A stretch of DNA of 64,000 nt, taken from positions 19,736-83,735 of the forward strand of contig CACWHY010000010.1 in assembly GCA_902760805.1 (NCBI GenBank). Reading direction: 5' to 3'. The translations under genes were made by a program, and so were the position numbers. The DNA is from Ruminococcus flavefaciens. GTDB lineage: Bacteria > Bacillota > Clostridia > Oscillospirales > Ruminococcaceae. How positions within the stretch are numbered: position 1 is the first letter of the stretch; every line of letters begins with the position of its first letter. Of this stretch, positions 40,472 to 49,310 are shown one piece after another. The notes under the pieces were generated by a model that did no database searches, was not told where the DNA came from, and saw only the letters and a list, made by a program, of their open reading frames with translations.

Positions 40472-42826
40472 TTATTCCTGTATCAGACCGTAAGCCGACA
40501 GCCTCTTCATCCTGCCGGACATGAGATAGCAGAGCAGGAAGATCATGGCGGTTATGGCCACTACCGGGATCACCATGAGACCTGCCTTCACGATAAGGTC
40601 TGAGTTCTTTATGCCGTAGCCGTGAAGCACCAGGCCAAACAGCGGATTTACCAGAAAATAGCCTGCCAGAGCCCCTGCTGCCGAGGCAATGAGGGCGGTG
40701 GGGATCAGAGACAGCGCCAGCTGATACCTGAGCTGAGTGCTGGTGAAGCCAACTGCCTTCTTTATGCCGAACTCCCTCTCTCGCTTGACAAAGACGGTCT
40801 TCAGCAGCAGCCTGATCACCAGGATCATTGTGGCGATGTTGAGCACCACCAGAAATGCTACCACGAAGCCTATGGCCAGGACGGGAGTATTCTCGTCGCT
40901 GTGCTGATACTTGAACTGGTTTTCTGTGTTCACGATCTGGTCTCCGCAGAGCTCCCTTCCCTGCTCCAGCACCCGGTCAACGCTCTCGTTATCCGGCTTA
41001 TGGAGCCTTACACGGATCATTCTGTAGTTCGCAGGGACTCCGGCTCTCAGCGCTGCCTCCTGAGTAACATAGATCCTTTCGTTCATGACGGACTGCTGAA
41101 GGCCGGTCACCAGAAAGCGGACAGATCTTTCACCAAAGCAGACCTCCACCTCATCGCCAACGCCCACGCCCATTCTCTCGGCCACAGGCAGACCCAGTAC
41201 GGCCTCGTTGTCCTCAGCCATCATCTCTCCCTCGAACAAGCCGCAGTCGATCGGGTCGGGATCGGTGACGTAGATGAAGTTGACCTCCTCGCCGCCGATG
41301 ATCCCGGTCACTGAGCTCATGCTGTACACCTGAGAAACTCCCTCTATGGTGCGGAGCTTCTCCATAGTTTCGTCAACAGCCTCCGCCGAGGTGTCCTTCA
41401 CATAGAAATATGCGTCGCCCACGTCCCCCTGAACGATACGCTGGAAGTGGGAGATGTCCACCTTAGTGTTGTAGTACAGCACTCCCGAAAACATGGTCAC
41501 GAAGGCCACCGCCAGCACGATCACGAAGATGATCAGGTTCTGAGCTTTGTTTTGAAGAGCGCTTTTCAGTGCCAGCAGCAGATCCAGCTTCCCCCTGGTC
41601 TCACTGAGAGGCAGGTGGTTTTTCCTGAAGCTGTTGGACTGTAGTCCGAAGCGCAGAGCTGTTGCCGGGTGGAGCTTTCGGATCCTCATGGTGGAGAGGA
41701 AAGCTGTCACCAGGATCACAGCCATAACTCCCAGCAGCACGCCGAAGCTGGCAGAGGGCATGAAGCGTTTCTCCCACACAAGGCCTGTGATCTCACGGAT
41801 GTACAGGTACTCTAAGGCGGGATAAAGGGCGTAGGACAGGACGATCCCCATGAAGGATCCGGCTGCTCCCAGAATGAGATACTCCCCGGTAAGCGCTCCC
41901 CGGATCTGCCCCACGGTGAAGCCCACAGCCTTCAGAGCGCCGATATTGGCAACGTCACGGCTGATATTGTTGTTGATAGTGAACACTATGATGATCAGGC
42001 ATATCGCCATTATGATCACAGCGAATGCTCCGATGAAGGCCGCAAGGATGTTCACCACCGCAGTATAGGCGTACTCACGCTGCTCGTTGGCGGAGATGCC
42101 GTCGCAGAAGACCACTCTTTCGCTGAGCCCGGCCTTTGAGTCCTTGACGCACTCCTCCACATCACAGCCCTCGCCGACATCAACATAGGTAACTGTGCGG
42201 ATCGTACGGGCGTCCGGCTGCTGATAGAACTCCTCCTGCACCTGCCTGAGATCCGCAAAGACCTCCGGCTCCACCATTGCGGAGAGGTATGTGTAGGAGT
42301 TGCCCAGGAATTGGTGCTGGAAGATACCGGCGATGGTGAATTCCTGCTGGTAAACGTCCGATGAGACCGTTACCCTGTCCCCAACGCAGAGGCCGCTGCT
42401 GTAGGCGGAATAGAGGTTGAGGTAGAGCTTGTTCCCGGGAACGCTGTCATCTCTTTCGATGAAGTACAGATGTGAGAAGTCGCTGGCTCCCTCAGTGGAC
42501 TGGAAGATCCAGTCCGCAGCATTCCTCTTCTTGGAAAACTTGGCGGAGTCCAGCTCCAGGGACTGTATCAGCACCGCCTCAGATGAGGAGCTCTCCTTAA
42601 CGTAAGCCTTCTGGCTGAGGAAGTCCTGCACAGTGTCACAGTCACTGCTGCTGACCAGTATATAGTCCGCCAAGCCCGTGGCCTCACCGTGCCTGTCGTA
42701 AACGTTTTTGTAGTCCGAGGCCATAAGTCCCGTGTGCATCAGTAAGGTGGACAGCATCATGATCAGCAGAAAGATCACCAGCACTGTCCTGTCCTTGCGC
42801 AGATCGGCCTTTATCAGCTTTACCAT
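40472..42826 (-). CDS. FtsX-type ABC transporter permease
   Basis: The protein has 784 residues. A first membrane segment near 12-32 is followed by a long outer domain (about 40-245), three segments at about 255-375 (first FtsX domain), a short linker with LHPATALRFG, a segment near 425, a second outer domain (about 450-640), and three segments at about 655-775 (second FtsX domain). This two-repeat plan matches MacB/BceB-like exporters that move or sense lipids, peptides or antibiotics at the membrane. It overlaps the ATPase gene by 7 bp and lies behind a two-component system, the usual setting for envelope-stress or antimicrobial-peptide response. The substrate is not known. Confidence 0.9.
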   Translation of the reverse strand: MVKLIKADLRKDRTVLVIFLLIMMLSTLLMHTGLMASDYKNVYDRHGEATGLADYILVSSSDCDTVQDFLSQKAYVKESSSSEAVLIQSLELDSAKFSKKRNAADWIFQSTEGASDFSHLYFIERDDSVPGNKLYLNLYSAYSSGLCVGDRVTVSSDVYQQEFTIAGIFQHQFLGNSYTYLSAMVEPEVFADLRQVQEEFYQQPDARTIRTVTYVDVGEGCDVEECVKDSKAGLSERVVFCDGISANEQREYAYTAVVNILAAFIGAFAVIIMAICLIIIVFTINNNISRDVANIGALKAVGFTVGQIRGALTGEYLILGAAGSFMGIVLSYALYPALEYLYIREITGLVWEKRFMPSASFGVLLGVMAVILVTAFLSTMRIRKLHPATALRFGLQSNSFRKNHLPLSETRGKLDLLLALKSALQNKAQNLIIFVIVLAVAFVTMFSGVLYYNTKVDISHFQRIVQGDVGDAYFYVKDTSAEAVDETMEKLRTIEGVSQVYSMSSVTGIIGGEEVNFIYVTDPDPIDCGLFEGEMMAEDNEAVLGLPVAERMGVGVGDEVEVCFGERSVRFLVTGLQQSVMNERIYVTQEAALRAGVPANYRMIRVRLHKPDNESVDRVLEQGRELCGDQIVNTENQFKYQHSDENTPVLAIGFVVAFLVVLNIATMILVIRLLLKTVFVKREREFGIKKAVGFTSTQLRYQLALSLIPTALIASAAGALAGYFLVNPLFGLVLHGYGIKNSDLIVKAGLMVIPVVAITAMIFLLCYLMSGRMKRLSAYGLIQE

Positions 42827-43584
42827 CCCATCTCCTCCAGTGATCCTCTGATCCTTTCGTGGCGCTGCTTGTCGCCGCTGACGTATTTTCCCAGGTCGAA
42901 CTCGCCCATTACGCCGCCGTCCTGCAAGTAGATCATGCGGTCGCCTCTTCTGGCGGACTTGATGTCATGGGTGACCATGACGACGGACTGTCCGGCATTG
43001 TTTATGTCAGTGAGCACATCCAAGACTGCCTTTACTCCGGCAGAGTTGAGAGCTCCTGTTGGCTCATCTGCGAAGATCACATCCGGGTCGTTTATCAAAG
43101 CCCTTACCACTGCGCAGCGCTGAGCCTCGCCGCCGGAGATCTGAGCCGGGAACTTCCTTGTGAGCTCCTCGCTTATGCCCACTCGCCTGAACAGCTCCAT
43201 GGCCTTTTCCTTCAGGTCCTTCTGCTTCTGCCCGGTGAGCATACCTGTGCTGATAACGTTGTCCATGATGCTCATGCTGTCCACAAGGTGGATCTGCTGA
43301 AAGACAAATCCGCAGTGCTTTCTCCGAAAAACAGCCAGCTTGTCATCGTTCATGCCGGTGATGTCCTGACCGCAGTAGGTGATCCTGCCAAGGGAGGGCT
43401 TATCCATTCCGGAAAGAGTATAAAGCAGGGTGGACTTTCCGGCTCCCGATGAGCCCATGATCACAGTGAAGTCCCCCTTATAGATCTCAAGATCCAGATT
43501 TTTGATGACGTGCTGCTGCTTTCCGCCCACAGAAAAGCTCTTTGACAGCTTTTCGGTCTTTATGATAACTTCCTTCTCAGCCAT
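42820..43584 (-). CDS. ABC transporter ATP-binding protein
   Basis: The protein has 254 residues of the LolD/MacB/BceA type: Walker A GSSGAGKST (about 44-52), Q-loop FVFQQIHLVDSM, signature SGGEAQRCAVVRAL, Walker B VIFADEPTGALN and H-loop MVTHD. The signature has EA where QQ is common. AGGAGGAAGCT precedes ATG 43584. It drives the FtsX permease encoded next to it. The leader hairpin at 43595-43630 abuts the SD. Confidence 0.93.
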   Translation of the reverse strand: MAEKEVIIKTEKLSKSFSVGGKQQHVIKNLDLEIYKGDFTVIMGSSGAGKSTLLYTLSGMDKPSLGRITYCGQDITGMNDDKLAVFRRKHCGFVFQQIHLVDSMSIMDNVISTGMLTGQKQKDLKEKAMELFRRVGISEELTRKFPAQISGGEAQRCAVVRALINDPDVIFADEPTGALNSAGVKAVLDVLTDINNAGQSVVMVTHDIKSARRGDRMIYLQDGGVMGEFDLGKYVSGDKQRHERIRGSLEEMGW

Positions 43585-43594
43585 AGCTTCCTCC

Positions 43595-43637
43595 TAAAAA
43601 ACAAAGGCCATACAGCCTTCTGTATGACCTCATTATA
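43595..43637 (-). promoter_or_regulatory. Overlapping terminator and promoter ahead of the ABC genes
   Basis: An 11-bp stem (AGGTCATACAG / CTGTATGGCCT in minus orientation, 43630-43605) with loop AAGG is followed by TTTGTTTTTT. One base upstream stands TATAAT (43637-43632) with no good -35. A transcript starting there begins inside the stem and cannot form the terminator. Confidence 0.6.
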
Positions 43638-43698
43638 GCACATAGTTCTCCGAAAATCTTTGTCAGTTCTTTAACTGTTTTTTATTTTCCGGCAAAGA

Positions 43699-44964
43699 TC
43701 AGGCAAGGATGAAGCGCAGCTCCACGGTGAAGCCCTCGCCGTTATTTCGGCAGGAGAGCTGGCCTCCCATTCTGTTCATCAGGTAATTTGAGATGTAAAG
43801 TCCTATGCCGGAGCCCTCCTTCCCCTGAGAATTCGAGCCCCTGCGGAATTTCTCCGTGACCAGCTCGATCTCATCCTCAGGCACGCCGCCGCCCTTGTCG
43901 GAAAGCTCCACCAGAAGGCAGTTCCCCTCAAAGCGGCTGTTCACAGTCATGGGCGTGTGGGCGTATTTGTAGGAGTTGGAAATGATGTTGCCGATGATCT
44001 GCTCAAGCCTGAGCTTGTCCGCCATGATCACGCAGTCCTGCACATCGAGCCGGGAGACCATTTTCAGGTGGTCGGCCTCCGTGATAATCTGGGTCAGCTC
44101 CCGGGAGGACAGCTCCTCCGTGCGCACCTCAAGCTGCTCCAGCTCCTCCAAGGTCGCATGGAAGAGGTTTGACACCAGCTTGTCGATACGGTCAGCCTTG
44201 CTGTTTATTGAGGCAAGAGTCTCCTTCTGAGCCTCGTTTTCAGTGGTCAGCTCCAGGAAATCCACCATTGCCTTTATGGAGGAGACCGGAGTTTTGATGT
44301 CGTGGGAAAGCTCAGCGATCATCTCCTTGCGGCTGCGCACCGCCGCCTCCTCACGCTGACGGGAGGCCTTCAGCTCCTCACGCATGATGTCGAAGCTCTC
44401 GGTGAATGCGCCGAAGATATTGCTCCTGTCCATTTCAAGGGGAGTCTCCAGATCTCCGCCGGCAACACGCTCCGCAAAGCCCTTCAAACGTCCGAAGGGA
44501 GCCACCACCCGCCTTTTCAGGAAGGCGAAGTACCCCGCCGAAGCCGCCAGCATGAGCAGGGACATTCCTCCCACCATGGCCGCAGCCTTCTTTCGGCCGG
44601 CTTTTTGCAGCTCCTCATAGTCATTGTACACGATCAGCCGACCCAGGATCTGGCCGTCCCTCTCCACGTCCCGGATCACATCGTAGTGTCCCGTGGCGGC
44701 GGAAACGCTCTCGGAAAGCCCCTCCCTTGTGGCGAAGATAAGCTCCCCATCGCTGCCGATGAGGGTGTAGTCGAAATCCTCCTCCGGGAGCTGTGCGCCG
44801 GGCAGCTCCTCCCAATTCTCGGATAGCTTCACCAGCAGCCGGTTGATCTCAGTGGTGTACTGAGGGAGCTCTCCGGCCTGATCCATGCCCAGGATCCTTC
44901 CGCAGATAAGGGCGCTCAGCACCAGAAAGGCCGCCGCATACAGCAAAATATACCTTGTTTTCAC
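43699..44964 (-). CDS. Sensor histidine kinase
   Basis: The protein has 421 residues. GTG 44964 is chosen because GGAGG ends 6 bp before it and the start sits one base after the regulator stop; a TTG at 44988 lies inside the regulator. There are two membrane segments (about 7-25 and 115-135) around a roughly 90-residue outer sensor, a HAMP-like linker, the H-box ELSHDIKTPVSSI, N-box NIISNSYKYA, and G-boxes DKGGGVPEDE and GSGIGLYISNYL. All catalytic motifs are intact. It pairs with the OmpR-type regulator and probably controls the ABC transporter downstream. Confidence 0.93.
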   Translation of the reverse strand: MKTRYILLYAAAFLVLSALICGRILGMDQAGELPQYTTEINRLLVKLSENWEELPGAQLPEEDFDYTLIGSDGELIFATREGLSESVSAATGHYDVIRDVERDGQILGRLIVYNDYEELQKAGRKKAAAMVGGMSLLMLAASAGYFAFLKRRVVAPFGRLKGFAERVAGGDLETPLEMDRSNIFGAFTESFDIMREELKASRQREEAAVRSRKEMIAELSHDIKTPVSSIKAMVDFLELTTENEAQKETLASINSKADRIDKLVSNLFHATLEELEQLEVRTEELSSRELTQIITEADHLKMVSRLDVQDCVIMADKLRLEQIIGNIISNSYKYAHTPMTVNSRFEGNCLLVELSDKGGGVPEDEIELVTEKFRRGSNSQGKEGSGIGLYISNYLMNRMGGQLSCRNNGEGFTVELRFILA

Positions 44965-44965
44965 C

Positions 44966-45652
44966 CTATACCTCCAGCATGAAGCCAACGCCCCACACGG
45001 TCTTTATGAACTCCGGGCGGCTGGGGTCGGCCTCGATCTTCTCACGCAGGTGGCGGATATGGACGTTCAGCGTCACCTCGCTGACGAAATCGGTCTCCCA
45101 GACCTTCTCGAAGAACTCATTCTTGGTGATCACCCGGTTTTTGTTCCCCAGCAGGTACACCAGCAGCTTGTACTCCATGGCCTTCAAGGGAAGCGACTTG
45201 CCCTCCCTGAGAACACAGGCCTTTTTCAGATCCACCTGAGCGCTCCCCAGAGAGATCGGCTCCGGCTCAGCTTCCGCCTTAGAGCTGCCCTCATAGCGCT
45301 TCAGAGCAGCCTTCACCTTCGCCAAAAGAACTCCCAGAGAATAGGGCTTGCAGATGTAATCGTCGCCCCCTATCCCCAGGGCCAGCAGCATATCGTCCTC
45401 GGAGGAGCGTGCGCTGATGAAGAAGATCGGCACGTTCATTGTGCTGCGGATCTCTCTGCAAAGGTCGAAGCCTGAGTCGCTGCCAAGATTTATGTCCAGC
45501 AGGATCAGTGAGCAGCTGTTCTCCCGGAGGAAATCCAGGGCGCTTTTGTAGTCCAGAACATATTCCGCCGGGATCCCTGAAACGGTGAAATACTTGGCAG
45601 TGTACTCCGCCAGCTCCGGCTCGTCATCTATTATAAGGACGCTTGTGTGCAA
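44966..45652 (-). CDS. OmpR-family response regulator
   Basis: The protein has 228 residues. The start is TTG at 45652 with AAGGAGG 9 bp upstream; no ATG or GTG fits. The receiver domain has DDEPE acidic pair, phosphoacceptor Asp53 (LILLDINLGSDSG), ISAR and KPYSLGVL. The C-terminal winged helix has LPLKAMEYKLLVYLL, NEFFEKVW and VTLNVHIRHLREKIEADP. It forms an operon with the kinase; the regulator and kinase genes are separated by one base. Confidence 0.93.
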   Translation of the reverse strand: MHTSVLIIDDEPELAEYTAKYFTVSGIPAEYVLDYKSALDFLRENSCSLILLDINLGSDSGFDLCREIRSTMNVPIFFISARSSEDDMLLALGIGGDDYICKPYSLGVLLAKVKAALKRYEGSSKAEAEPEPISLGSAQVDLKKACVLREGKSLPLKAMEYKLLVYLLGNKNRVITKNEFFEKVWETDFVSEVTLNVHIRHLREKIEADPSRPEFIKTVWGVGFMLEV

Positions 45653-45682
45653 ATCTAGCTCCTCCTTCCGTCATTTTGTTTC

Positions 45683-45711
45683 ATTATAGCACACAGCCGC
45701 TCATTTGTCAA
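45683..45711 (-). promoter_or_regulatory. Promoter of the two-component operon
   Basis: TTGACA (45711-45706), 17 bp and TATAAT (45688-45683) on minus: full consensus. Confidence 0.85.
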
Positions 45712-45755
45712 AAAATGGAAGATCTGCGGTATCGAGCCAAACAGTCCAGCCTGAT

Positions 45756-45784
45756 ACATAAAACCGGGATCTCTGCAAATAATA
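45756..45784 (+). promoter_or_regulatory. Possible sigma-G-type promoter of spoVT
   Basis: ACATA (45756-45760), 17 bp and AATAATA (45778-45784), one mismatch per box to the GMATA / CATAMTA pattern known for sigma G. No vegetative promoter is obvious. Confidence 0.35.
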
Positions 45785-45818
45785 CCCTCACAGAGAACAA
45801 TTCTATGGAGGTATTTTT

Positions 45819-46361
45819 ATGAAAGCAACAGGAATAGTAAGGCGTATCGACGACCTGGGACGAGTGGTGATCCCCAAGGAGATCCGCCGCACCATGCGTA
45901 TCCGGGAGGGCGACCCTCTTGAGATCTACACAAACAGCGAGGGCGAGGTGATCTTCCGAAAATACTCAGCTCTCAGCGAGATGAGCCGCAGCGCCGACCA
46001 CGTTGCGGAGATCATGCACAAGCTGGCAGGCTGTCCCGTGGCGGTCTTTGACAAGGATCAGGTCACTGCCAGCTCCGGGATCCCCAAGAAGGAGATCTCC
46101 GGCCGCCGAGTTTCCGGCCAGCTGGAGGAGCTCATGGAGAGCCGTGGGCAGTTCTTCTGTCCCGACGGCGCCACCAACACCTTCTTCCCGGCAGAGGGCT
46201 GCGACAGGACAGCCATAGCGGCTCTCCCGGTGATCAACGCCGGAGATGTTTCGGGGGCGGTGGTCTTCCTCACAGGAGAAAAGGCCTCAGCCGCAACGGA
46301 TCTCCACAAAAGCCTGATCCAAGCCGCAGCGCAGTTCCTTGCCCGGCAGATCGAGGGATAA
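45819..46361 (+). CDS. spoVT: Stage V sporulation protein T, AbrB-like regulator
   Basis: The protein has 180 residues, the standard SpoVT length. Residues 1-50 are the swapped-hairpin AbrB DNA-binding domain (MKATGIVRRIDDLGRVVIPK, EIRRTMRIREGDPLEIYT). Residues 55-178 are the GAF-like ligand domain. It regulates forespore genes late in sporulation in Bacillus and Clostridia. TGGAGG precedes the ATG. Many Ruminococcus are not seen to sporulate, yet the protein looks intact. Confidence 0.95.
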   Translation: MKATGIVRRIDDLGRVVIPKEIRRTMRIREGDPLEIYTNSEGEVIFRKYSALSEMSRSADHVAEIMHKLAGCPVAVFDKDQVTASSGIPKKEISGRRVSGQLEELMESRGQFFCPDGATNTFFPAEGCDRTAIAALPVINAGDVSGAVVFLTGEKASAATDLHKSLIQAAAQFLARQIEG

Positions 46362-46396
46362 AAAAAGGACGCAGGCATTTAGCGTGCTATCCTTAA

Positions 46397-46450
46397 CGAA
46401 AAAAGTGGGCTACCGGATCGTGATCTTGCGTTACGCATTCGGTAGCCCAC
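46397..46450 (-). terminator. Terminator of the polytopic membrane protein gene
   Basis: GTGGGCTACCG (46405-46415) pairs with CGGTAGCCCAC (46440-46450) over a 24-nt loop, then T-run on minus. Confidence 0.8.
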
Positions 46451-46492
46451 GAAACTGCCAGAGGGGGGCTCCCCTCATTGTGCCATTTCGTT

Positions 46493-48418
46493 TTATTTTG
46501 CCTCAGAAGGCTTTCTGAGATGGATATAGTATGCGATGATGATCGGCATTGAGTAGATTATGGGGAAGGTGTATCTGGGGTGCTCCTGGATGACAGGTGC
46601 TGCCACCACGATAGCTGCACTTACGAAAAGTGGGAACAGTGCTATCAGCAGCCTCCAGGACTTCTTCTTCAGAGCGAACAGTATCAGGAACAGCAGCGCT
46701 ATGCAGTAAGGCGCCGGGTGAGAGAACATTCCCACCACAGGCAGCGAGAAGCAGCTCTTATACAGGCCTCTTACCACCATTTTCGCACCCTGGAGCCCCT
46801 CTACCTCAGTGATGCCCAGGTCGCCGTTGACGGTGGGAGTGAAAAATCCGCCTATTCCCTCAGGAACAGTTTCCGTGTAGATAACATCATAGCCGCCGTC
46901 GTTCTCCACGAATGGATAGAGCAGGTAGTAGTTCTGGTTCATGGTGGCATTGACGTAAACGCTGGGGTGCTTGAAGAACATTTTCAGCCAAACTCCCAGG
47001 TATCTGGTGAAGTCCTTGGTGGTGGACTCGTTCTTGAAGGTGTTCTTAACAGGATCGGCAAATCTTGGGTCGTAGATAGCCGGGAGAGCGTCGTAATCTA
47101 TCAGCGCACGAATGGCCTCGGCCTCCTCCTCAGTGACCTCATCACCATGGAGAGAAACATAACGGGCGGTCTGCTGGAAGGGCAGCGACATAGCCTCACG
47201 GATGCCGAACTGCTCGACGCCGTAGGTCTTGATCAGGGCTGTAAAGAACATATTGGCAACGATGATCGGCGCTGCAAAAGCCACCAGTGGTCTGATCATA
47301 GGCTTTAGGAAGTTCTTCTTATCCTTTTTGCGAGCTTTTATCAGGAAGTAAGCCAGCACCAGGATCACTGTGGGATAGAGCGCATACTTTCCGTTATTTC
47401 TTGCAAGGAAGGTGCCGATCACCGAAACGAACAGCAGAATGATGTGTTTGAGCTCCTTGAAATAGTCTGTGCCTTTTTCCAGGATACAGATCAGCTCCAG
47501 CATGAACAGCAGGAAGAACACCGAATAGAAGGTATCCTTGATCTCAAGGGCGATGTAGTCGGTATAGAAGGGCACGATGCCGATGACAGCGAAGGAAAGG
47601 ATCCTCAGCCAGCGTGGAGTTCCCCACTTCTTCATCAGGAACATAGCGTATGCCATAACGAAGGCAGCGGTCAGGGTCTGGACGATGACCGAGAGGTAAA
47701 GTCCCACATTGACGTGGCCCATTTTCAGTCCCAGCTTAGTGAACAGTCCCAGGAAGACCGTATGAGCAGGAGGCTGATGAGTGGTAAAGCCGATCTTGTC
47801 GTAGTACATACAAAGCTGATACCAGGCGTCGTAGCAGACATATCCCGGATAAGCGATGATCAGGTGGGGCAGCCACAGGATCATGATGACCGCAAAGGAA
47901 AACCAAAACGGGTGCTTCTTGTAGAATTTTGCCAGCTTGCCCTTGGGCTCGGTCTTTGTCTCAGACTGATTTTCCAGAAACCAGAACATGACCTGTCCCA
48001 GCTCGAAGAGCAGGTAGGTGGAGCCTGTCAGGTAGATCACAGATTTCAGCACCTGTCCGGCGCTGGAGGTCAAGTGATCCAGGCTGTTATTGATGTGGAA
48101 GCCGGCTCCCATGAGCCAGACCACCGCTATGAGGAAGCTCAGCGGCAGCAGCAGCCTTGACTGCTTCAGGCCCTTCTTTATGCGCTGGACCACTGCTCCC
48201 AATCCCACAAAGCCTCCGAAAAGCATGGTGGAATTGACGCCGGTGCTCTGGAGACTGTTCCTAAAATTCCAAACGATCTCAGTCAAAGCGCCTGACTTCT
48301 GCTCCTCAGGCAGCTCCGGCATAGCAAAGCTCATGCTGAAGGCAATGGCTGCGCAGTATGACAGAAAAACGATCGCCGTCCACTGTTTAGGGGACAGCTT
48401 TTTGAAAATAGCTCCCAA
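46493..48418 (-). CDS. Large polytopic membrane protein, DUF6020 / GT-C-like
   Basis: The protein has 641 residues with about 12 or more hydrophobic segments. It has features of DUF6020 proteins, which resemble GT-C lipid-linked glycosyltransferases: YPGYVCYDAWYQLCMYYDKIGF and HQPPAHTVFLGL in the first outer loop (an acidic residue there is the likely catalytic one), LARNNGKYALYPT, and an outer domain with TRYLGVWLKMFFKHPSVYV near 450. Function in glycan or polymer assembly at the membrane is inferred. Monocistronic with a good promoter and terminator. Confidence 0.8.
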   Translation of the reverse strand: MGAIFKKLSPKQWTAIVFLSYCAAIAFSMSFAMPELPEEQKSGALTEIVWNFRNSLQSTGVNSTMLFGGFVGLGAVVQRIKKGLKQSRLLLPLSFLIAVVWLMGAGFHINNSLDHLTSSAGQVLKSVIYLTGSTYLLFELGQVMFWFLENQSETKTEPKGKLAKFYKKHPFWFSFAVIMILWLPHLIIAYPGYVCYDAWYQLCMYYDKIGFTTHQPPAHTVFLGLFTKLGLKMGHVNVGLYLSVIVQTLTAAFVMAYAMFLMKKWGTPRWLRILSFAVIGIVPFYTDYIALEIKDTFYSVFFLLFMLELICILEKGTDYFKELKHIILLFVSVIGTFLARNNGKYALYPTVILVLAYFLIKARKKDKKNFLKPMIRPLVAFAAPIIVANMFFTALIKTYGVEQFGIREAMSLPFQQTARYVSLHGDEVTEEEAEAIRALIDYDALPAIYDPRFADPVKNTFKNESTTKDFTRYLGVWLKMFFKHPSVYVNATMNQNYYLLYPFVENDGGYDVIYTETVPEGIGGFFTPTVNGDLGITEVEGLQGAKMVVRGLYKSCFSLPVVGMFSHPAPYCIALLFLILFALKKKSWRLLIALFPLFVSAAIVVAAPVIQEHPRYTFPIIYSMPIIIAYYIHLRKPSEAK

Positions 48419-48483
48419 TTAGTTCGACTTCCTTTCATAAACAACATTATAAAGGCCTTCATAGGGAAAGCCTACAAATATAC

Positions 48484-48512
48484 ATTATACCAATTATTTC
48501 GTGAAAAGTCAA
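48484..48512 (-). promoter_or_regulatory. Promoter of the polytopic membrane protein gene
   Basis: TTGACT (48512-48507), 17 bp and TATAAT (48489-48484) on minus. Confidence 0.75.
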
Positions 48513-48525
48513 CGTCCACGGAGGA

Positions 48526-48567
48526 AAGCCCCCGAAGCGCTCAAAAGAACGGCTCGGGGGCTTTTTT
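48526..48567. terminator. Terminator at the end of the ECF sigma operon
   Basis: AAGCCCCCGA...TCGGGGGCTT hairpin. The T-run is better on plus than minus, but the only gene ending here is on minus. Confidence 0.65.
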
Positions 48568-49289
48568 CAGATTATCTCAAGGGTGTCGAGCATGGCGCAG
48601 ATGTCGTCATAATTCTCGGGAGCTGCGGTGTTTGCGATGTAGATCCCATCATAGTCAGGGAAAGCAGCAAAGTCCCAGGTACCCTCGGAGTAGCTGTAGT
48701 AGCTCACGTCCATGCCGCCGATCTTGTCCTCGATGATCGTCAGTCCGGTGCCGCAGACCCCCAGCTTTCCGCAAACGACCTCCACAGCGCCGCTGCCGTC
48801 GGGAGCATTCAGCCGCACACCGCCGTTTCCTTCGCCGATCTCCGGATCTGCTATCTGCCAATCAGCAGGAGCCAGCAGGCTATAGGCGAAGGTATCACCG
48901 CTGCCGGAAACATACTGCATAGGCCGCTGTGCCTTCTGAACAACGTTCACGTCCAGCACCTCGCCGATTATTGCCGGATAGCACTCCAGGATCTCGCCGG
49001 TGTGCTCCACATCCACTGTATCTCCGGGAGCTATATCCTCCGGGAGCCTGTTGAAGGAAGCGGTAAATTTTCCGCCCTCTTCGCAGTCTATGAGCAGGGT
49101 ATCGCCGTCCACATCGTAGACCACGCCCTCCATAACGCAGCTGGGCTCGTCAATGGCGACCTCCTTCGGAGCGCTTGTCTCCGGCTCAGAAGAAGGCTCC
49201 TCCAAGCTGCTGACCGGCTCAGTGTCCGTCACACCGCAGCCTGTGAGCAGCACAAGTGCTGCTCCGGCCGCAAAGATCTTGCGCATCAT
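48567..49289 (-). CDS. Lipoprotein of unknown function in the ECF sigma operon
   Basis: The protein has 240 residues. A lipobox (LVLLTGCG, Cys18) is followed by a Ser/Glu/Pro-rich linker. Residues about 50-110 form an OB-like beta domain (MEGVVYDVDGDTLLIDC, PGDTVDVEHTG) as in YobA/DUF3221-type proteins, and residues 120-238 are a second alpha/beta domain (YSLLAPADWQI, GGVRLNAPDG) like a DUF4367/PsbP-type fold. I do not recognise a function. It is the third gene after the sigma factor and beta-propeller protein (21 bp gap), so it is probably an envelope-stress component. Confidence 0.75.
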   Translation of the reverse strand: MMRKIFAAGAALVLLTGCGVTDTEPVSSLEEPSSEPETSAPKEVAIDEPSCVMEGVVYDVDGDTLLIDCEEGGKFTASFNRLPEDIAPGDTVDVEHTGEILECYPAIIGEVLDVNVVQKAQRPMQYVSGSGDTFAYSLLAPADWQIADPEIGEGNGGVRLNAPDGSGAVEVVCGKLGVCGTGLTIIEDKIGGMDVSYYSYSEGTWDFAAFPDYDGIYIANTAAPENYDDICAMLDTLEII

Positions 49290-49310
49290 AGTCTCACTCC
49301 TCTGCTAAGA

